Shown in pieces: positions 46,245 to 57,763 of a DNA stretch of 64,000 bases. Numbering within the stretch: the stretch's first letter is position 1; every line of letters starts with the position of its first letter. The position numbers were made by a program, and so were the translations under genes. Source of the DNA: Mycolicibacterium brisbanense (lineage in GTDB: Bacteria; Actinomycetota; Actinomycetes; Mycobacteriales; Mycobacteriaceae); the NCBI RefSeq assembly GCF_001570425.1, contig NZ_BCSX01000021.1, forward strand, positions 372,001 through 436,000, written 5' to 3'. The notes beneath the pieces are model-generated. The model was not told the origin of the DNA, searched no databases, and saw nothing but the letters and a program-made list of their open reading frames with translations.

Positions 46245-47312
46245 TCAACGCTTCCGCTTCTTGGGGCGCGCGCCGGGCTTCGGGGTACGACCGGCGGTAT
46301 CCCCCGATCCCTCCGCGGCGCTGCTGTCCCCGGTGCCCTCGGTCGATTCGGCAGACGCGCTGTCCGCTTCGTCCTGATCGCCAGGATTCGACGATGCCTT
46401 GCGCGGCCGGTTGGGCTTGGCCCCTGGCGCCGGCGCATTGGCCGCCCGCCTCTCCATGGCCTCGACCTTCTTGGCTTCCTCTTCCTTCTCGATCATGCCG
46501 AACACGTAGTGCTGCTGACCGAACGTCCAGATGTTGTTCGCGAACCAGTACAGGATGATCGCGAGCGGCAGGAACGGTCCGCCGGCCACGACGCCGAACG
46601 GGAACACGTAGAGCGCCAGCTTGTTCATCATCGCCGTCTGCGGGTTGGCAGCGGCCTCAGGGCTCTGCCGCGCAACCGACGCCCGGCTGTTGAAGTAGGT
46701 CGCGATGCCGGCGAGGATCATGATCGGCACGCCCACCGCGATCACCGAGATCCGGTTGAACTCTGTAAAGGCGTCCAGACCCGTCTTCTGGATCATGGTC
46801 GCGCCCAACGGCGCACCGAACAGGTTGGCGTCGAGGAAGTTCGCCACGTCGGTCGGGCTGAACACGTAGTTGCCGGTGGCCCGGTTCTCGGCGACGGTCA
46901 TGTGCACCTGACCGAAGCCACCCTGGGTCCGGTTGAAGGATCGGAGCACGTGGAACAGTCCGAGGAAGACCGGCACCTGCGCCAGCATCGGCAGACAGCC
47001 GAGGATGGGGTTGAACCCGTGCTCGCGCTGCAGCTTCTGCATCTCCAGCGCCATGCGCTGGCGGTCCTTGCCGTACTTCTTCTGCAGCGCCTTGATCTGC
47101 GGTTGCAGCTCCTGCATCTGCCGCGTCGTGCGGATCTGCTTGACGAACGGCTTGTAGAGGATGGCGCGCAGGGTGAACACCAGGAACATCACCGACAGCG
47201 CCCAGGCGAAGAAGTTCTGCGGGCCGAGGATGAAGGCGAACGCCTTGTACCAAACCCACATGATCGCCGACACCGGGTAATAGATGATGTCGAGGCTGAA
47301 GAAGTTAAACAT
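46245..47312 (-). CDS. yidC: Membrane protein insertase YidC
   Basis: A 355-aa insertase of the short Gram-positive type. Membrane segments flank the conserved cytoplasmic loop ([20 protein letters not shown]) and the [21 protein letters not shown] helix; the tail is long, basic and Pro/Ser-rich, ending PKKRKR. The start is ATG 47312 ([13 protein letters not shown]), overlapping yidD by 8 bp; an ATG at 47330 would add six residues. Works with SecYEG to insert membrane proteins. Confidence 0.95.
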   Translation of the reverse strand: MFNFFSLDIIYYPVSAIMWVWYKAFAFILGPQNFFAWALSVMFLVFTLRAILYKPFVKQIRTTRQMQELQPQIKALQKKYGKDRQRMALEMQKLQREHGFNPILGCLPMLAQVPVFLGLFHVLRSFNRTQGGFGQVHMTVAENRATGNYVFSPTDVANFLDANLFGAPLGATMIQKTGLDAFTEFNRISVIAVGVPIMILAGIATYFNSRASVARQSPEAAANPQTAMMNKLALYVFPFGVVAGGPFLPLAIILYWFANNIWTFGQQHYVFGMIEKEEEAKKVEAMERRAANAPAPGAKPNRPRKASSNPGDQDEADSASAESTEGTGDSSAAEGSGDTAGRTPKPGARPKKRKR

Positions 47313-47589
47313 AGGACTCGTTTCTGCCATCTCCGACGGCATCAGCGTTGCGGCGCTCAGGTATCGGATCCCATCCTCCCCGATGCCACGGGCCACACTT
47401 CAGCAGCCGAACCGTGGCCAGCCAGCCACCGTAGAGAAGGCCGTACTCGGTGAGCGCGTCCACGGCGTACTGACTGCACGTCGGAGTGAATCGACACGTG
47501 GGCAGACGCAGTGGGGAGATCATGTGCCGATACAGCTGGATCAAGAAGATCACAGCGCGGGCTGCACCCGCCCCTGCTTGCCGAATCAT
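47305..47589 (-). CDS. yidD: Membrane protein insertion factor YidD
   Basis: A 94-aa protein with the YidD signature [31 protein letters not shown] and [17 protein letters not shown] 47589 overlaps the rnpA stop (ATGA) and the gene's end overlaps yidC, so rpmH-rnpA-yidD-yidC form a tightly packed operon. A longer in-frame read (from 47670) is inside rnpA and rejected. Confidence 0.93.
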   Translation of the reverse strand: MIRQAGAGAARAVIFLIQLYRHMISPLRLPTCRFTPTCSQYAVDALTEYGLLYGGWLATVRLLKCGPWHRGGWDPIPERRNADAVGDGRNESYV

Positions 47590-47939
47590 GAAGCAGTTCC
47601 GTGCCGCGCCACCCGCTCGAGCGCGGCAGTGAGTTGCCGTTCCAAGCGTGACGAGAGCGCGTCCCGGCAACTCGGCCGAGCGCGGATCACCAGCCGGTCC
47701 GTGGGCTCGAGGCGGGGCAGCACTGTGCGGGCGGCGTGCCTGAGACGACGCGCCACCCGGTGACGTTCGACGGCGTTACCGACGGACTTGGAGACCACCA
47801 AACCGACACGTGGCCCACTGGGGTCCAGCTCGTCGCGCAACGCGTGAACCACCACATCGGGTTGTACTGCGCGCACGCCACGGCTGACGGTGACACTGAA
47901 TTCCGCGGACCGCCTCATCCGGTTCTGAGCCGGAAGCAC
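47586..47939 (-). CDS. rnpA: Ribonuclease P protein component
   Basis: A 117-aa basic protein, read from GTG 47939 (reads [13 protein letters not shown]). It has the family elements [20 protein letters not shown], then RRLRH, which corresponds to the RNR motif region. It is the protein partner of RNase P RNA in 5' tRNA maturation. Lies 21 bp after rpmH, the classical arrangement. Confidence 0.93.
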   Translation of the reverse strand: MLPAQNRMRRSAEFSVTVSRGVRAVQPDVVVHALRDELDPSGPRVGLVVSKSVGNAVERHRVARRLRHAARTVLPRLEPTDRLVIRARPSCRDALSSRLERQLTAALERVARHGTAS

Positions 47940-47960
47940 CGCGCTAGATCCTGCGTCGAA

Positions 47961-48104
47961 TCACGCAGTGAGCGAGCGACGGCCCTTGCTACGACGGCTG
48001 GACACGATGGCGCGACCGGCACGGGTCCGCATACGCAGCCGGAACCCATGAACCCGCGCACGGCGACGGTTGTTCGGCTGGAAGGTCCGCTTGCCCTTGG
48101 CCAC
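47961..48104 (-). CDS. rpmH: 50S ribosomal protein L34
   Basis: A 47-residue basic protein, starting at GTG 48104 and ending TGA at 47961. It reads [20 protein letters not shown], then [17 protein letters not shown] and SKGRRSLTA, the L34 sequence. AAGGAGAG lies a few bases before the GTG. First gene of the rpmH-rnpA-yidD-yidC unit that reads away from dnaA. Confidence 0.97.
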   Translation of the reverse strand: MAKGKRTFQPNNRRRARVHGFRLRMRTRAGRAIVSSRRSKGRRSLTA

Positions 48105-48613
48105 GGCAATCTCTCCTTGTTTCTATGTGGCGCCCGCGACTCGCCGACCCGAAGTGTGTCGGAGAGGACGCGACTGCCCCTAATAAGCTTGTGGTGCGTC
48201 GTGTTCTACTTACCGGCGCAGACTCCGGGCGGACCAGGATCGCAGCCGTATCGCCACGTGCGGGCGACTGCTCGAGGGTACTGACGAGTTTTCGCTGGGT
48301 CAAACCTGCGAGCAAGCGGTCGGCCCCAATGTTGCAGAACGGTTGGCACGTCGAACGAAAACTGTTAGCTTCTGCCCATACCGTTCGTAGCCGGCCCGCA
48401 CCGGGACTGGCCCAGACAGGAACCGAGGACGTCACCCAGCCGCCACATCCCACACTATGTGAGCCACGGCTGCGACATCCTCCGCACAAGTCAACAGAAA
48501 CGACGACGACTGTCCTTTTTCCACAACCTGTGGATAAATATGTGGACAGTTCGTCTTCGTTCTATTGGTCGTCCGTGGCTGGACCTCCAGGACAGTAAAG
48601 GGGGTAACCGTCG
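48105..48613. promoter_or_regulatory. rpmH-dnaA divergent intergenic region with dnaA promoter
   Basis: 509 bp without a gene. It must hold the divergent rpmH and dnaA promoters. A candidate dnaA promoter is TTGGCA (48343-48348) with TTAGCT (48365-48370) 16 bp apart, giving a long leader. Near dnaA are three DnaA-box-like 9-mers: TTTTCCACA (48517-48525), TGTGGATAA (48529-48537, perfect TTATCCACA on the minus strand) and TGTGGACAG (48541-48549). This suggests DnaA autoregulation. AAAGGGGG precedes the dnaA ATG. Confidence 0.7.
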
Positions 48614-50068
48614 ATGACCGCTGACCCCGACCCACCCTTCGTCTCCATCTGGAACGACGTCGTCGCCGAACTCAATGGCGACACCACCCCTCAGCAAAGA
48701 GCCTGGCTGAAGCTCGTACAGCCGTTGGTCATCACTGAGGGGTTTGCTCTGCTGTCGGTGCCCACGCCGTTCGTCCAGAACGAAATCGAGCGTCACCTGC
48801 GGGAACCCATCGTCTCGGCGCTCAGCCGGCGACTCGGCCAACGCGTCGAGCTCGGCGTCCGCATCGCCACACCGAGCCCGTCGGACGACGCCGACCTTTC
48901 CGACAGCCACCTCGAGCCCGCGCCGCCGGACATCGACGAGGTCGACGACGACCGCGCGGCCCGCGTGAACGTCGAGGAGAGCTGGCCGACCTACTTCAGC
49001 AACCCGCAGCCGAGCGCGGCCCCGCCCGACGCCAACGCGGTCAACCTGAACCGGCGCTACACGTTCGACACCTTCGTCATCGGGGCGTCCAACCGGTTCG
49101 CCCATGCCGCGACCCTCGCCATCGCCGAGGCCCCCGCGCGGGCGTACAACCCGTTGTTCATCTGGGGTGAGTCCGGGCTGGGCAAGACCCACCTGCTGCA
49201 CGCGGCCGGCAACTATGCCCAGCGTCTCTTCCCCGGCATGCGCGTGAAATACGTGTCCACCGAGGAATTCACCAACGATTTCATCAACTCCCTGCGCGAT
49301 GACCGCAAGGCGTCGTTCAAACGCAGTTACCGCGACATCGACATCCTGCTGGTCGACGACATCCAGTTCATCGAGGGCAAGGAAGGTATCCAGGAAGAGT
49401 TCTTCCATACCTTCAACACGCTGCACAACGCGAACAAGCAGATCGTCATCTCCTCCGACCGGCCGCCCAAACAGCTCGCCACGCTCGAGGATCGGCTCCG
49501 CACCCGCTTCGAGTGGGGCCTGATCACCGACGTCCAGCCGCCCGAGCTGGAAACCCGAATCGCGATTCTGCGCAAGAAAGCTCAGATGGATCGGCTCGAC
49601 GTGCCCGGCGATGTGCTCGAACTCATCGCCAGCAGCATCGAACGCAACATCCGCGAGCTCGAGGGTGCCCTGATCCGCGTGACGGCGTTCGCCTCGCTGA
49701 ACAAGACGCGCATCGACAAGTCACTGGCCGAGGTGGTCCTGCGTGACCTCATCGCCGACGCGACCACCATGCAGATCAGCACAGCGGCCATCATGGCGGC
49801 CACAGCGGAGTACTTCGAGACCACCGTGGAGGAATTGCGCGGGCCCGGCAAGACGCGGGCGCTGGCGCAGTCCCGGCAGATCGCCATGTACCTGTGCCGT
49901 GAACTCACGGACCTCTCCCTGCCCAAGATCGGGCAGGCCTTCGGACGCGATCACACGACGGTGATGTACGCCGAGAAGAAGATCCGCGGTGAGATGGCCG
50001 AGCGACGCGAGGTTTTCGACCACGTGAAGGAACTCACCACCCGGATCCGCCAGCGCGCCAAGCGCTGA
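48614..50068 (+). CDS. dnaA: Chromosomal replication initiator DnaA
   Basis: A 484-aa initiator. An N-terminal domain I ([20 protein letters not shown]) and a variable acidic domain II are followed by the AAA+ domain with Walker [14 protein letters not shown] and Walker [15 protein letters not shown], sensor residues, and domain IV with the DnaA-box-reading motif [14 protein letters not shown]. It opens oriC downstream and probably regulates its own promoter. ATG 48614. Confidence 0.98.
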   Translation: MTADPDPPFVSIWNDVVAELNGDTTPQQRAWLKLVQPLVITEGFALLSVPTPFVQNEIERHLREPIVSALSRRLGQRVELGVRIATPSPSDDADLSDSHLEPAPPDIDEVDDDRAARVNVEESWPTYFSNPQPSAAPPDANAVNLNRRYTFDTFVIGASNRFAHAATLAIAEAPARAYNPLFIWGESGLGKTHLLHAAGNYAQRLFPGMRVKYVSTEEFTNDFINSLRDDRKASFKRSYRDIDILLVDDIQFIEGKEGIQEEFFHTFNTLHNANKQIVISSDRPPKQLATLEDRLRTRFEWGLITDVQPPELETRIAILRKKAQMDRLDVPGDVLELIASSIERNIRELEGALIRVTAFASLNKTRIDKSLAEVVLRDLIADATTMQISTAAIMAATAEYFETTVEELRGPGKTRALAQSRQIAMYLCRELTDLSLPKIGQAFGRDHTTVMYAEKKIRGEMAERREVFDHVKELTTRIRQRAKR

Positions 50069-50088
50069 CGCCCAGCTGCGCAACCCTC

Positions 50089-50110
50089 CCCCGACGCCCG
50101 CGGGGTCTTT
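50089..50110 (+). terminator. Short hairpin after dnaA
   Basis: CCCCG (50089-50093) and CGGGG (50101-50105) with a 7-nt loop, followed by TCTTT. The stem is short, so termination may be partial. Confidence 0.35.
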
Positions 50111-50404
50111 GTGGCGTCAAATGGTGTCTCACATCGTGGTCACGCCTGCTCAGGATGCGACCGATTTGCAGAACAACTTTTGTCACAGCTGCGTCAGCGG
50201 TCACAGTCGCACGCCCAAAATCCCTGTGCACAGCACTGTGCACAACCTGCGGGCGAATCACAGGATTATCGGGGGAACAATCCACACGGCTCGAGTTCTC
50301 CACAGCCGCCCGGAACCCCGCACCCCGCTGTCCACAGCCGACGCACACCGCGACACACCGACGGTGCTGGGCTTACACCGCTTCATCCCCAGATTCCACA
50401 GTCC

Positions 50405-50451
50405 CTATTACTGTTACTCAAATATCTACTCATAATTCTTCTTAGAAGAAG
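50405..50451. other. AT-rich candidate DNA-unwinding element
   Basis: A 47-bp stretch of low GC (CTATTACTGTTACTCAAATA and on) in an otherwise GC-rich region, beginning just after the last DnaA box. It ends with CTTCTT-AG-AAGAAG, a 6-bp inverted repeat (50438-50451). Confidence 0.65.
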
Positions 50452-50567
50452 CCTGTTGGGGACATCTCGGCTCGAGCCCCGCCTCGCATCCCCGGTGTCC
50501 TTCGAGGTCACCCCGATCGATTAGCTTTCAAGTTCATGCGGAAAGCTCTACGGTGGTTCTTCGACGA

Positions 50568-50623
50568 CGGTTTCTCCAGCGTGCTCGCGTGGCATGATGC
50601 TGCGCAGCATCGATGAGAAACCG
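50568..50623. repeat. Nested inverted repeats in the dnaN leader
   Basis: Outer arms CGGTTTCTC (50568-50576) and GAGAAACCG (50615-50623) enclose a perfect 16-bp palindrome GATGCTGCGCAGCATC (50596-50611). The structure could form a cruciform in DNA or a double hairpin in the dnaN 5' RNA, about 45 bp before the dnaN start. Confidence 0.75.
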
Positions 50624-50668
50624 CTGGTAGAGCTCATTGTGGGGATTATTCGAAGGGGCGCATAAGAC

Positions 50669-51859
50669 GTGTCGACGACGACGGCTGGGCTGACCGACTT
50701 GAAGTTTCGCGTGGTACGCGAGGACTTCGCGGATGCGGTGGCCTGGGTGGCCCGTAACCTGCCGAGCCGGCCCACCATCCCGGTACTGGCCGGTGTGCTT
50801 CTCACGGGCACCGATGACGGGCTGACCATCTCTGGCTTCGACTACGAAGTCTCCGCAGAGGTGCGGGTTGCAGCTGAAATCGCTTCTCCCGGAAGCGTTT
50901 TGGTGTCCGGTCGGCTGCTCTCGGACATCACCAAGGCCCTGCCGGGCAAGCCGGTGGACATCAGCGTGGAAGGCACCCGCGTCGCGCTGACCTGCGGAAG
51001 TGCCCGGTTCTCGCTGCCCACCCTGGCGGTGGAGGATTACCCGGCTCTGCCCGCCCTGCCGGACGAGACCGGGGTTGTCGCCGCCGACCTGTTCGCCGAG
51101 GCCATCGGCCAGGTCGCCGTCGCGGCCGGACGGGATGACACGCTGCCGATGCTGACCGGCATCCGCGTCGAAATCTCCGGGGAATCAGTGGTTTTGGCCG
51201 CGACGGACCGGTTCCGGTTGGCAGTTCGGGAGCTCACCTGGGTGGCTACCGCCGCTGACGTCGAGGCTGCGGTACTGGTGCCGGCGAAGACGCTGGCCGA
51301 GGCGGCGAAAGCCGGCACCGACGGCACCGAAGTTCACCTGTCCCTCGGGTCGGGTCCGTCGGTCGGCAAGGACGGTCTGCTGGGTATCCGCAGCAATGGC
51401 AAGCGCAGCACCACGCGTCTGCTGGACGCGGAATTCCCCAAGTTCCGCCAGCTGCTGCCCACCGAACACACCGCGGTGGCCACCATCGGCGTCGCGGAGC
51501 TGACCGAGGCCATCAAGCGTGTCGCTCTGGTCGCCGATCGCGGCGCGCAGATCCGCATGGAATTCGCCGAGGACGTCCTGCGGCTGTCGGCCGGAGCGGA
51601 CGATGTCGGCCGGGCCGAGGAAGATCTCCCGGTCTCATTCGCGGGTGAGCCGCTCACCATCGCGTTCAACCCGACGTATCTGACCGACGGGTTGGGCTCG
51701 TTGCGCTCCGAACGCGTGACATTCGGTTTCACGACACCCAGCCGTCCCGCAGTGTTGCGGCCGGCGGGCGACGATGATGGGACCGGTGGAGGTGGGCCGT
51801 TCCCGGCCGCACACACCGATTACGTGTACTTGTTGATGCCGGTGCGCCTTCCTGGCTGA
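50669..51859 (+). CDS. dnaN: DNA polymerase III beta subunit (sliding clamp)
   Basis: A 396-aa clamp with three repeated domains. Typical stretches are [48 protein letters not shown] and the C-terminal [12 protein letters not shown]. Starts at GTG 50669. Tethers the replicative polymerase to DNA and binds many partners through the cleft near the C-terminus. Confidence 0.97.
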   Translation: MSTTTAGLTDLKFRVVREDFADAVAWVARNLPSRPTIPVLAGVLLTGTDDGLTISGFDYEVSAEVRVAAEIASPGSVLVSGRLLSDITKALPGKPVDISVEGTRVALTCGSARFSLPTLAVEDYPALPALPDETGVVAADLFAEAIGQVAVAAGRDDTLPMLTGIRVEISGESVVLAATDRFRLAVRELTWVATAADVEAAVLVPAKTLAEAAKAGTDGTEVHLSLGSGPSVGKDGLLGIRSNGKRSTTRLLDAEFPKFRQLLPTEHTAVATIGVAELTEAIKRVALVADRGAQIRMEFAEDVLRLSAGADDVGRAEEDLPVSFAGEPLTIAFNPTYLTDGLGSLRSERVTFGFTTPSRPAVLRPAGDDDGTGGGGPFPAAHTDYVYLLMPVRLPG

Positions 51860-51884
51860 CCGGCCCGGCGAAAGAGGAACCCAC

Positions 51885-52778
51885 ATGCAACTGGGGCTGA
51901 TCGGCCTGGGCAAGATGGGCTACAACATGCGTGAGCGCCTCCGCAAGGGCGGTCACGAGGTCATCGGCTACGATCCTCGCCCCGAGGTCAGCGATGTGGC
52001 CAGCCTCGCGGACCTGGCAGCGGCGCTCACCGCGCCTCGAGTGGTCTGGGTGATGGTGCCGTCGGGAACCATCACCGATCAGACCATCGTGTCGCTGGCC
52101 GATGTGCTCAGCCCGGGTGACCTGGTGATCGACGGCGGCAACTCCCGTTACACCGAGGATGGCCCGCACGCAAAACTGTTGGGCGAGAAGGGTATTGCTT
52201 ACATCGACGCGGGTGTGTCCGGTGGCGTGTGGGGCCTGACCGAGGGCTACGGCCTGATGGTCGGCGGTAGCGACGAGGACGTGGCCAGGGCCATGCCGAT
52301 CTTCGACACCCTGCGCCCGGCCGGTGAACTCGCCGACGGATTCGTACATGCCGGGCCGGTGGGTGCCGGGCATTACGCCAAGATGGTGCACAACGGCATC
52401 GAATACGGCTTGATGCACGCCTACGCCGAGGGTTATGAGTTGCTGGCGGCCGAGGACCTCATCAAGAGCCCGCAGGCGGTGATCCAGGCCTGGACCAACG
52501 GCACCGTGGTGCGGTCGTGGCTGCAAGAACTGTTGGCCAAGGCGCTCAAGGAAGATCCCGGTTTCGACGAGATCACCGGCTACACAGAGGATTCGGGCGA
52601 AGGACGGTGGACTGTCGAAGAGGCGATCCACCACCGCGTACCGATGCCGGTGATCGCCGCGTCGCTGTTCGCGCGGTTCGCCTCGAGGCAAGAGGACTCC
52701 CCCACCATGAAAGCGGTGGCGGCGCTGCGTAACCAGTTCGGTGGACACGCCGTACAGAGGATCAGCGAGTCCGGGTGA
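51885..52778 (+). CDS. gnd: 6-phosphogluconate dehydrogenase (decarboxylating, short type)
   Basis: A 297-aa enzyme with the N-terminal nucleotide motif [13 protein letters not shown], the substrate-site [12 protein letters not shown] and [17 protein letters not shown] (catalytic Lys and His-Asn). At about 300 residues it is the short class, often NAD+-preferring, rather than the 470-residue type. Converts 6-phosphogluconate to ribulose-5-phosphate. Location between dnaN and recF is the usual fast-grower arrangement. Confidence 0.94.
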   Translation: MQLGLIGLGKMGYNMRERLRKGGHEVIGYDPRPEVSDVASLADLAAALTAPRVVWVMVPSGTITDQTIVSLADVLSPGDLVIDGGNSRYTEDGPHAKLLGEKGIAYIDAGVSGGVWGLTEGYGLMVGGSDEDVARAMPIFDTLRPAGELADGFVHAGPVGAGHYAKMVHNGIEYGLMHAYAEGYELLAAEDLIKSPQAVIQAWTNGTVVRSWLQELLAKALKEDPGFDEITGYTEDSGEGRWTVEEAIHHRVPMPVIAASLFARFASRQEDSPTMKAVAALRNQFGGHAVQRISESG

Positions 52779-52842
52779 TCCTGCCCGACGGGGCGCACGT
52801 GGCGCGCAGGAGTGCGGGCGAAGTGGCACGGGAGGTATGGCC

Positions 52843-53997
52843 GTGTATGCCCGCCATCTGACGCTGACCGATTTCCGATCGTGGGCGCACGCCGACGTGG
52901 ACCTCGAGCCCGGCCGGACCGTATTCGTGGGTCCCAACGGGTTCGGAAAGACGAATCTGGTTGAAGCCCTGTGGTATTCGGCGACGCTCGGATCCCACCG
53001 GGTGGCCACCGACGCACCGTTGATCCGGGCCGGTGCCGAGCGTGCCGTGGTCTCGACCATCGTCGTCAACGATGGCCGCGAGCTCGCCGTGGACCTCGAG
53101 ATCACCACGGGCCGGGCCAACAAGGCCCGGCTCAACCGGTCCCCGGTCCGCAGCCCGCGTGAGGTGCTCGGGGTGTTGCGCGCGGTGCTGTTCAGCCCGG
53201 AGGATCTCGCGCTGGTCCGTGGCGATCCCGGAGAACGACGTCGTTACCTCGACGAACTCGCGACCACCTGTCGCCCGGCGATCGCGGGCGTGCGCGCCGA
53301 CTACGACAAGGTGGTGCGCCAGCGCACCGCGTTGCTGAAAACCGCTGCGGGAGCCCGCTATCGGGGCGACAGCAGCGTTCTGAGCACCCTCGAGGTGTGG
53401 GACGGTCACCTGGCCGCGCACGGTGCGGCGCTGATCGCGGCCCGCATCAAACTCGTCGAGCAACTGCACCCGGAAGTGCAGAAGGCCTACCAGCTGCTGG
53501 CTCCCGCGTCGCGGCCTGCCGCCATCCGCTACCGCAGTTCGGTCGAGGCGATCGAGAACGCGCCCGGTCCGGAATCGGTGGAGTTCTACGAGGCCGCACT
53601 GCTCGACGCGCTGGCCCGCCGGCGCGACGCCGAACTCGAGCGCGGCGTGTGCCTGGTCGGTCCGCACCGCGACGATCTCGAGTTGCGGCTCGGTGACCAG
53701 CCTGCGAAAGGCTTTGCCAGCCATGGTGAATCGTGGTCGATGGCGTTGGCATTGCGGCTCGGGGCCTACGAACTGCTGCGCGCCGACGGTGCGGAGCCGG
53801 TACTGCTGCTCGACGATGTGTTCGCCGAGTTGGATGTGTCGCGGCGGCGCGCGCTCGCCGGAGTGGCCGCCACTGCCGAGCAGGTGCTCGTCACGGCCGC
53901 GGTCGGTGAGGACATCCCCGACGACTGGGATGCCCGCCGTGTCGAGATTCGGATGATCGATGGTGAAAACGGACGAATTTCGGTGGTGCAGCAGTGA
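52843..53997 (+). CDS. recF: DNA replication and repair protein RecF
   Basis: A 384-aa SMC-like ATPase. It has Walker [18 protein letters not shown], the signature region [13 protein letters not shown] and Walker [14 protein letters not shown]. The start is GTG 52843, eight bases after GGGAGG; ATG 52837 sits too close to that site. Loads RecA at gaps. Overlaps the next gene by four bases (GTGA). Confidence 0.95.
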   Translation: MYARHLTLTDFRSWAHADVDLEPGRTVFVGPNGFGKTNLVEALWYSATLGSHRVATDAPLIRAGAERAVVSTIVVNDGRELAVDLEITTGRANKARLNRSPVRSPREVLGVLRAVLFSPEDLALVRGDPGERRRYLDELATTCRPAIAGVRADYDKVVRQRTALLKTAAGARYRGDSSVLSTLEVWDGHLAAHGAALIAARIKLVEQLHPEVQKAYQLLAPASRPAAIRYRSSVEAIENAPGPESVEFYEAALLDALARRRDAELERGVCLVGPHRDDLELRLGDQPAKGFASHGESWSMALALRLGAYELLRADGAEPVLLLDDVFAELDVSRRRALAGVAATAEQVLVTAAVGEDIPDDWDARRVEIRMIDGENGRISVVQQ

Positions 53998-54566
53998 CTG
54001 ACGACGACACGCCCGAAGAAGCAACCCCGTTCCCGCCAGAACATCTGGCCGGCCTGCGGGGCATGGACCTGGTGCGGCGCACGCTCGAGGAGGCCCGCGG
54101 AGCAGCCCGCAGCCAGGGCAAGGATGTCGGCCGAGGCCGTGCGGCGCCGGTGCGTCGCGTGGCCGGTGGTGCCAGGTCGCGCCGGAGCTGGTCGGGCCCA
54201 GGGCCGGACCGCCGCGACCCTCAGCTGCTGGGGGTCGCGTCACAGGATCTCGCCAAGTCGCGGGGCTGGTCGACGCGAGTGTCCGAGGGTGCGGTGTTCG
54301 GCCGCTGGCGTGCGGTGGTCGGGGACCAGATCGCCGACCATGCCAACCCCACCGGGCTCAACGACGGCGTCTTGACGGTGTCGGCGGAGTCGACGGCGTG
54401 GGCGACGCAGCTGCGGATGGTGCAGGCCCAGTTGCTGGCCAAGATCGCCGCCGCGGTCGGTGACGGTGTGGTGAAGTCGTTGAAGATCGTCGGGCCCGTC
54501 GGTCCGTCGTGGCGGAAAGGCCCACGCAGCGTTCCTGGCCGCGGGCCGCGTGACACCTATGGCTGA
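53994..54566 (+). CDS. DUF721 (DciA-like) protein, Rv0004-like
   Basis: A 190-aa protein. The N-terminal 80 residues are basic and low in complexity; the C-terminal domain ([40 protein letters not shown]) is the DUF721 fold. DciA proteins of this fold load the replicative helicase in bacteria lacking DnaC, and mycobacterial Rv0004 has been assigned to that group (family knowledge). Coupled to recF and beside oriC, which fits. Confidence 0.88.
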   Translation: MTDDDTPEEATPFPPEHLAGLRGMDLVRRTLEEARGAARSQGKDVGRGRAAPVRRVAGGARSRRSWSGPGPDRRDPQLLGVASQDLAKSRGWSTRVSEGAVFGRWRAVVGDQIADHANPTGLNDGVLTVSAESTAWATQLRMVQAQLLAKIAAAVGDGVVKSLKIVGPVGPSWRKGPRSVPGRGPRDTYG

Positions 54567-54695
54567 GGGCTCACGGCGGGTTCCGCTGAGAGCGCCGAGG
54601 CGGTGCGCGACCGCCGCCGGGGGCGTCCTCACGCACCCGATGCCGTGAAATTCAGCGCACGGCGCATATAGCTAGGTGAAAACGTCGCCGTAGGA

Positions 54696-54724
54696 TCGGT
54701 GCTGGCGTCGGATGACGGTAGACT
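54696..54724 (+). promoter_or_regulatory. Candidate gyrB promoter
   Basis: TAGACT (54719-54724) is a good -10; the hexamer TCGGTG 17 bp upstream (54696-54701) is a poor -35. The start codon is 62 bp downstream, after AAGGAG. The remaining gap after DUF721 (54567-54695) is GC-rich with short inverted repeats and no gene. Confidence 0.4.
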
Positions 54725-54738
54725 GTTCGAGGATCTGA

Positions 54739-56799
<2,061 letters not shown>

Positions 56800-56899
56800 G
56801 TCAGAACCGACACCAGATGACCGGCGACGTTTTCCCAGGAGTCACAGCCTGGTGCGCTAGGTTCGATCCCAGTGGATAGCTGCCGCGAGGAGGACCACC

Positions 56900-57763
56900 A
56901 TGGCGTACCCGGGCCAACCAATGGGCATCGGCGATCCGATAACCGTCCAGCCGGTAGCACGTGACCTGACGGCCCCGGGCGTTCTGGGCGTCACCGCGTT
57001 GGCGGTCATCGGTTTCGGCATGCAGGCGGGTCCGGTGTACACCGGCAGGAGTGCCGACGTGCTGGCTGCACAGCCGATCGCCACCTGGTCCGGTGCGGGT
57101 GGGCTTGCCCTGCTTCTGGCCGGCTTGCTGGCGATCCCCGGCACCAAGGTGCCCGCGCACCACTACCGCATCATCGCCGCGGTGCTGTCGGCCTTCGGGT
57201 TCCTGGCGGTCGTGATGGGCCTGGTGATAGGGCTGCTGAATCCACCGCCGGAGACCGTGGTCGGTTGGGCGCTCTACGTCATCGTCGTGCTGGCCCTGGC
57301 GCAGACCGTGGTGGCGGTCCTCGCGGTGCGGGCCACCAAGACACTGCCCGACCAACCGGCACATCCGGATCCCGGCCCGCACGAACAACACCCACCGGCG
57401 CACCGCGATTTCGGTGAGGTGACAACGCGATTCGGCGTCGGCAGCCCGTCGCCACGGAGCATGTCCTACGGACAGGGCTATCAGACCGGACAGAACGCGC
57501 CGCAGCAGTCCCAGCCGTCGCAGCAGCATGCGCCGCAACAAGGACCGCCACCCGGGTACCGCGACCACCCGGACTTCGTCCCGCCCGCATCCCCCGCCGG
57601 AAGCGGAGCCCAACCTGCGCGGCAGGGCCCGTCGCACGAATCTCCCGGCGGCTGGGGACAGACCATGCCGGTGCAGCCGGATCGAGGGCAGAGCGGTGGT
57701 GCCGGACCGGATCCGAGCCGCAACTACCCGCGCGGCGGCGAGGGTCGGCTACCTGGTCTGTAA
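56900..57763 (+). CDS. Four-TM membrane protein with Gln/Pro-rich tail (34-kDa-antigen-like)
   Basis: A 287-aa protein. Residues 25-150 have four hydrophobic segments (GVLGVTALAVIGFGMQAG; GGLALLLAGLLAIPG; IIAAVLSAFGFLAVVMGLVI; WALYVIVVLALAQTVVAVLA). The C-terminal half is hydrophilic, rich in Gln, Pro, Gly and His. This resembles the DUF5336/Rv0954 (34-kDa antigen) family. ATG 56900 follows GAGGAGG. Its 3' end overlaps the converging eccE gene by 15 bp. Link to the secretion locus is positional only. Confidence 0.78.
   Translation: MAYPGQPMGIGDPITVQPVARDLTAPGVLGVTALAVIGFGMQAGPVYTGRSADVLAAQPIATWSGAGGLALLLAGLLAIPGTKVPAHHYRIIAAVLSAFGFLAVVMGLVIGLLNPPPETVVGWALYVIVVLALAQTVVAVLAVRATKTLPDQPAHPDPGPHEQHPPAHRDFGEVTTRFGVGSPSPRSMSYGQGYQTGQNAPQQSQPSQQHAPQQGPPPGYRDHPDFVPPASPAGSGAQPARQGPSHESPGGWGQTMPVQPDRGQSGGAGPDPSRNYPRGGEGRLPGL

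Larger units (their letters stand above)
50069..50668. other. oriC: Chromosomal origin of replication (oriC) between dnaA and dnaN
   Basis: 600 bp without a gene. DnaA-box-like 9-mers include TTGTCACA (50180-50187), CTGTGCACA (50224-50232 and 50236-50244, the latter also TTGTGCACA on the minus strand), TTCTCCACA (50296-50304), CTGTCCACA (50328-50336, closest to the mycobacterial consensus) and GATTCCACA (50392-50400). An AT-rich stretch follows (50405-50450). The last third holds nested inverted repeats (50568-50623) and the dnaN ribosome site. Position and content match the mapped mycobacterial oriC. Confidence 0.92.

Noticed and set aside
50111..50524. Open frame inside oriC
   Set aside because: No ribosome site, no domain, and the sequence is explained by DnaA boxes and the AT-rich element.
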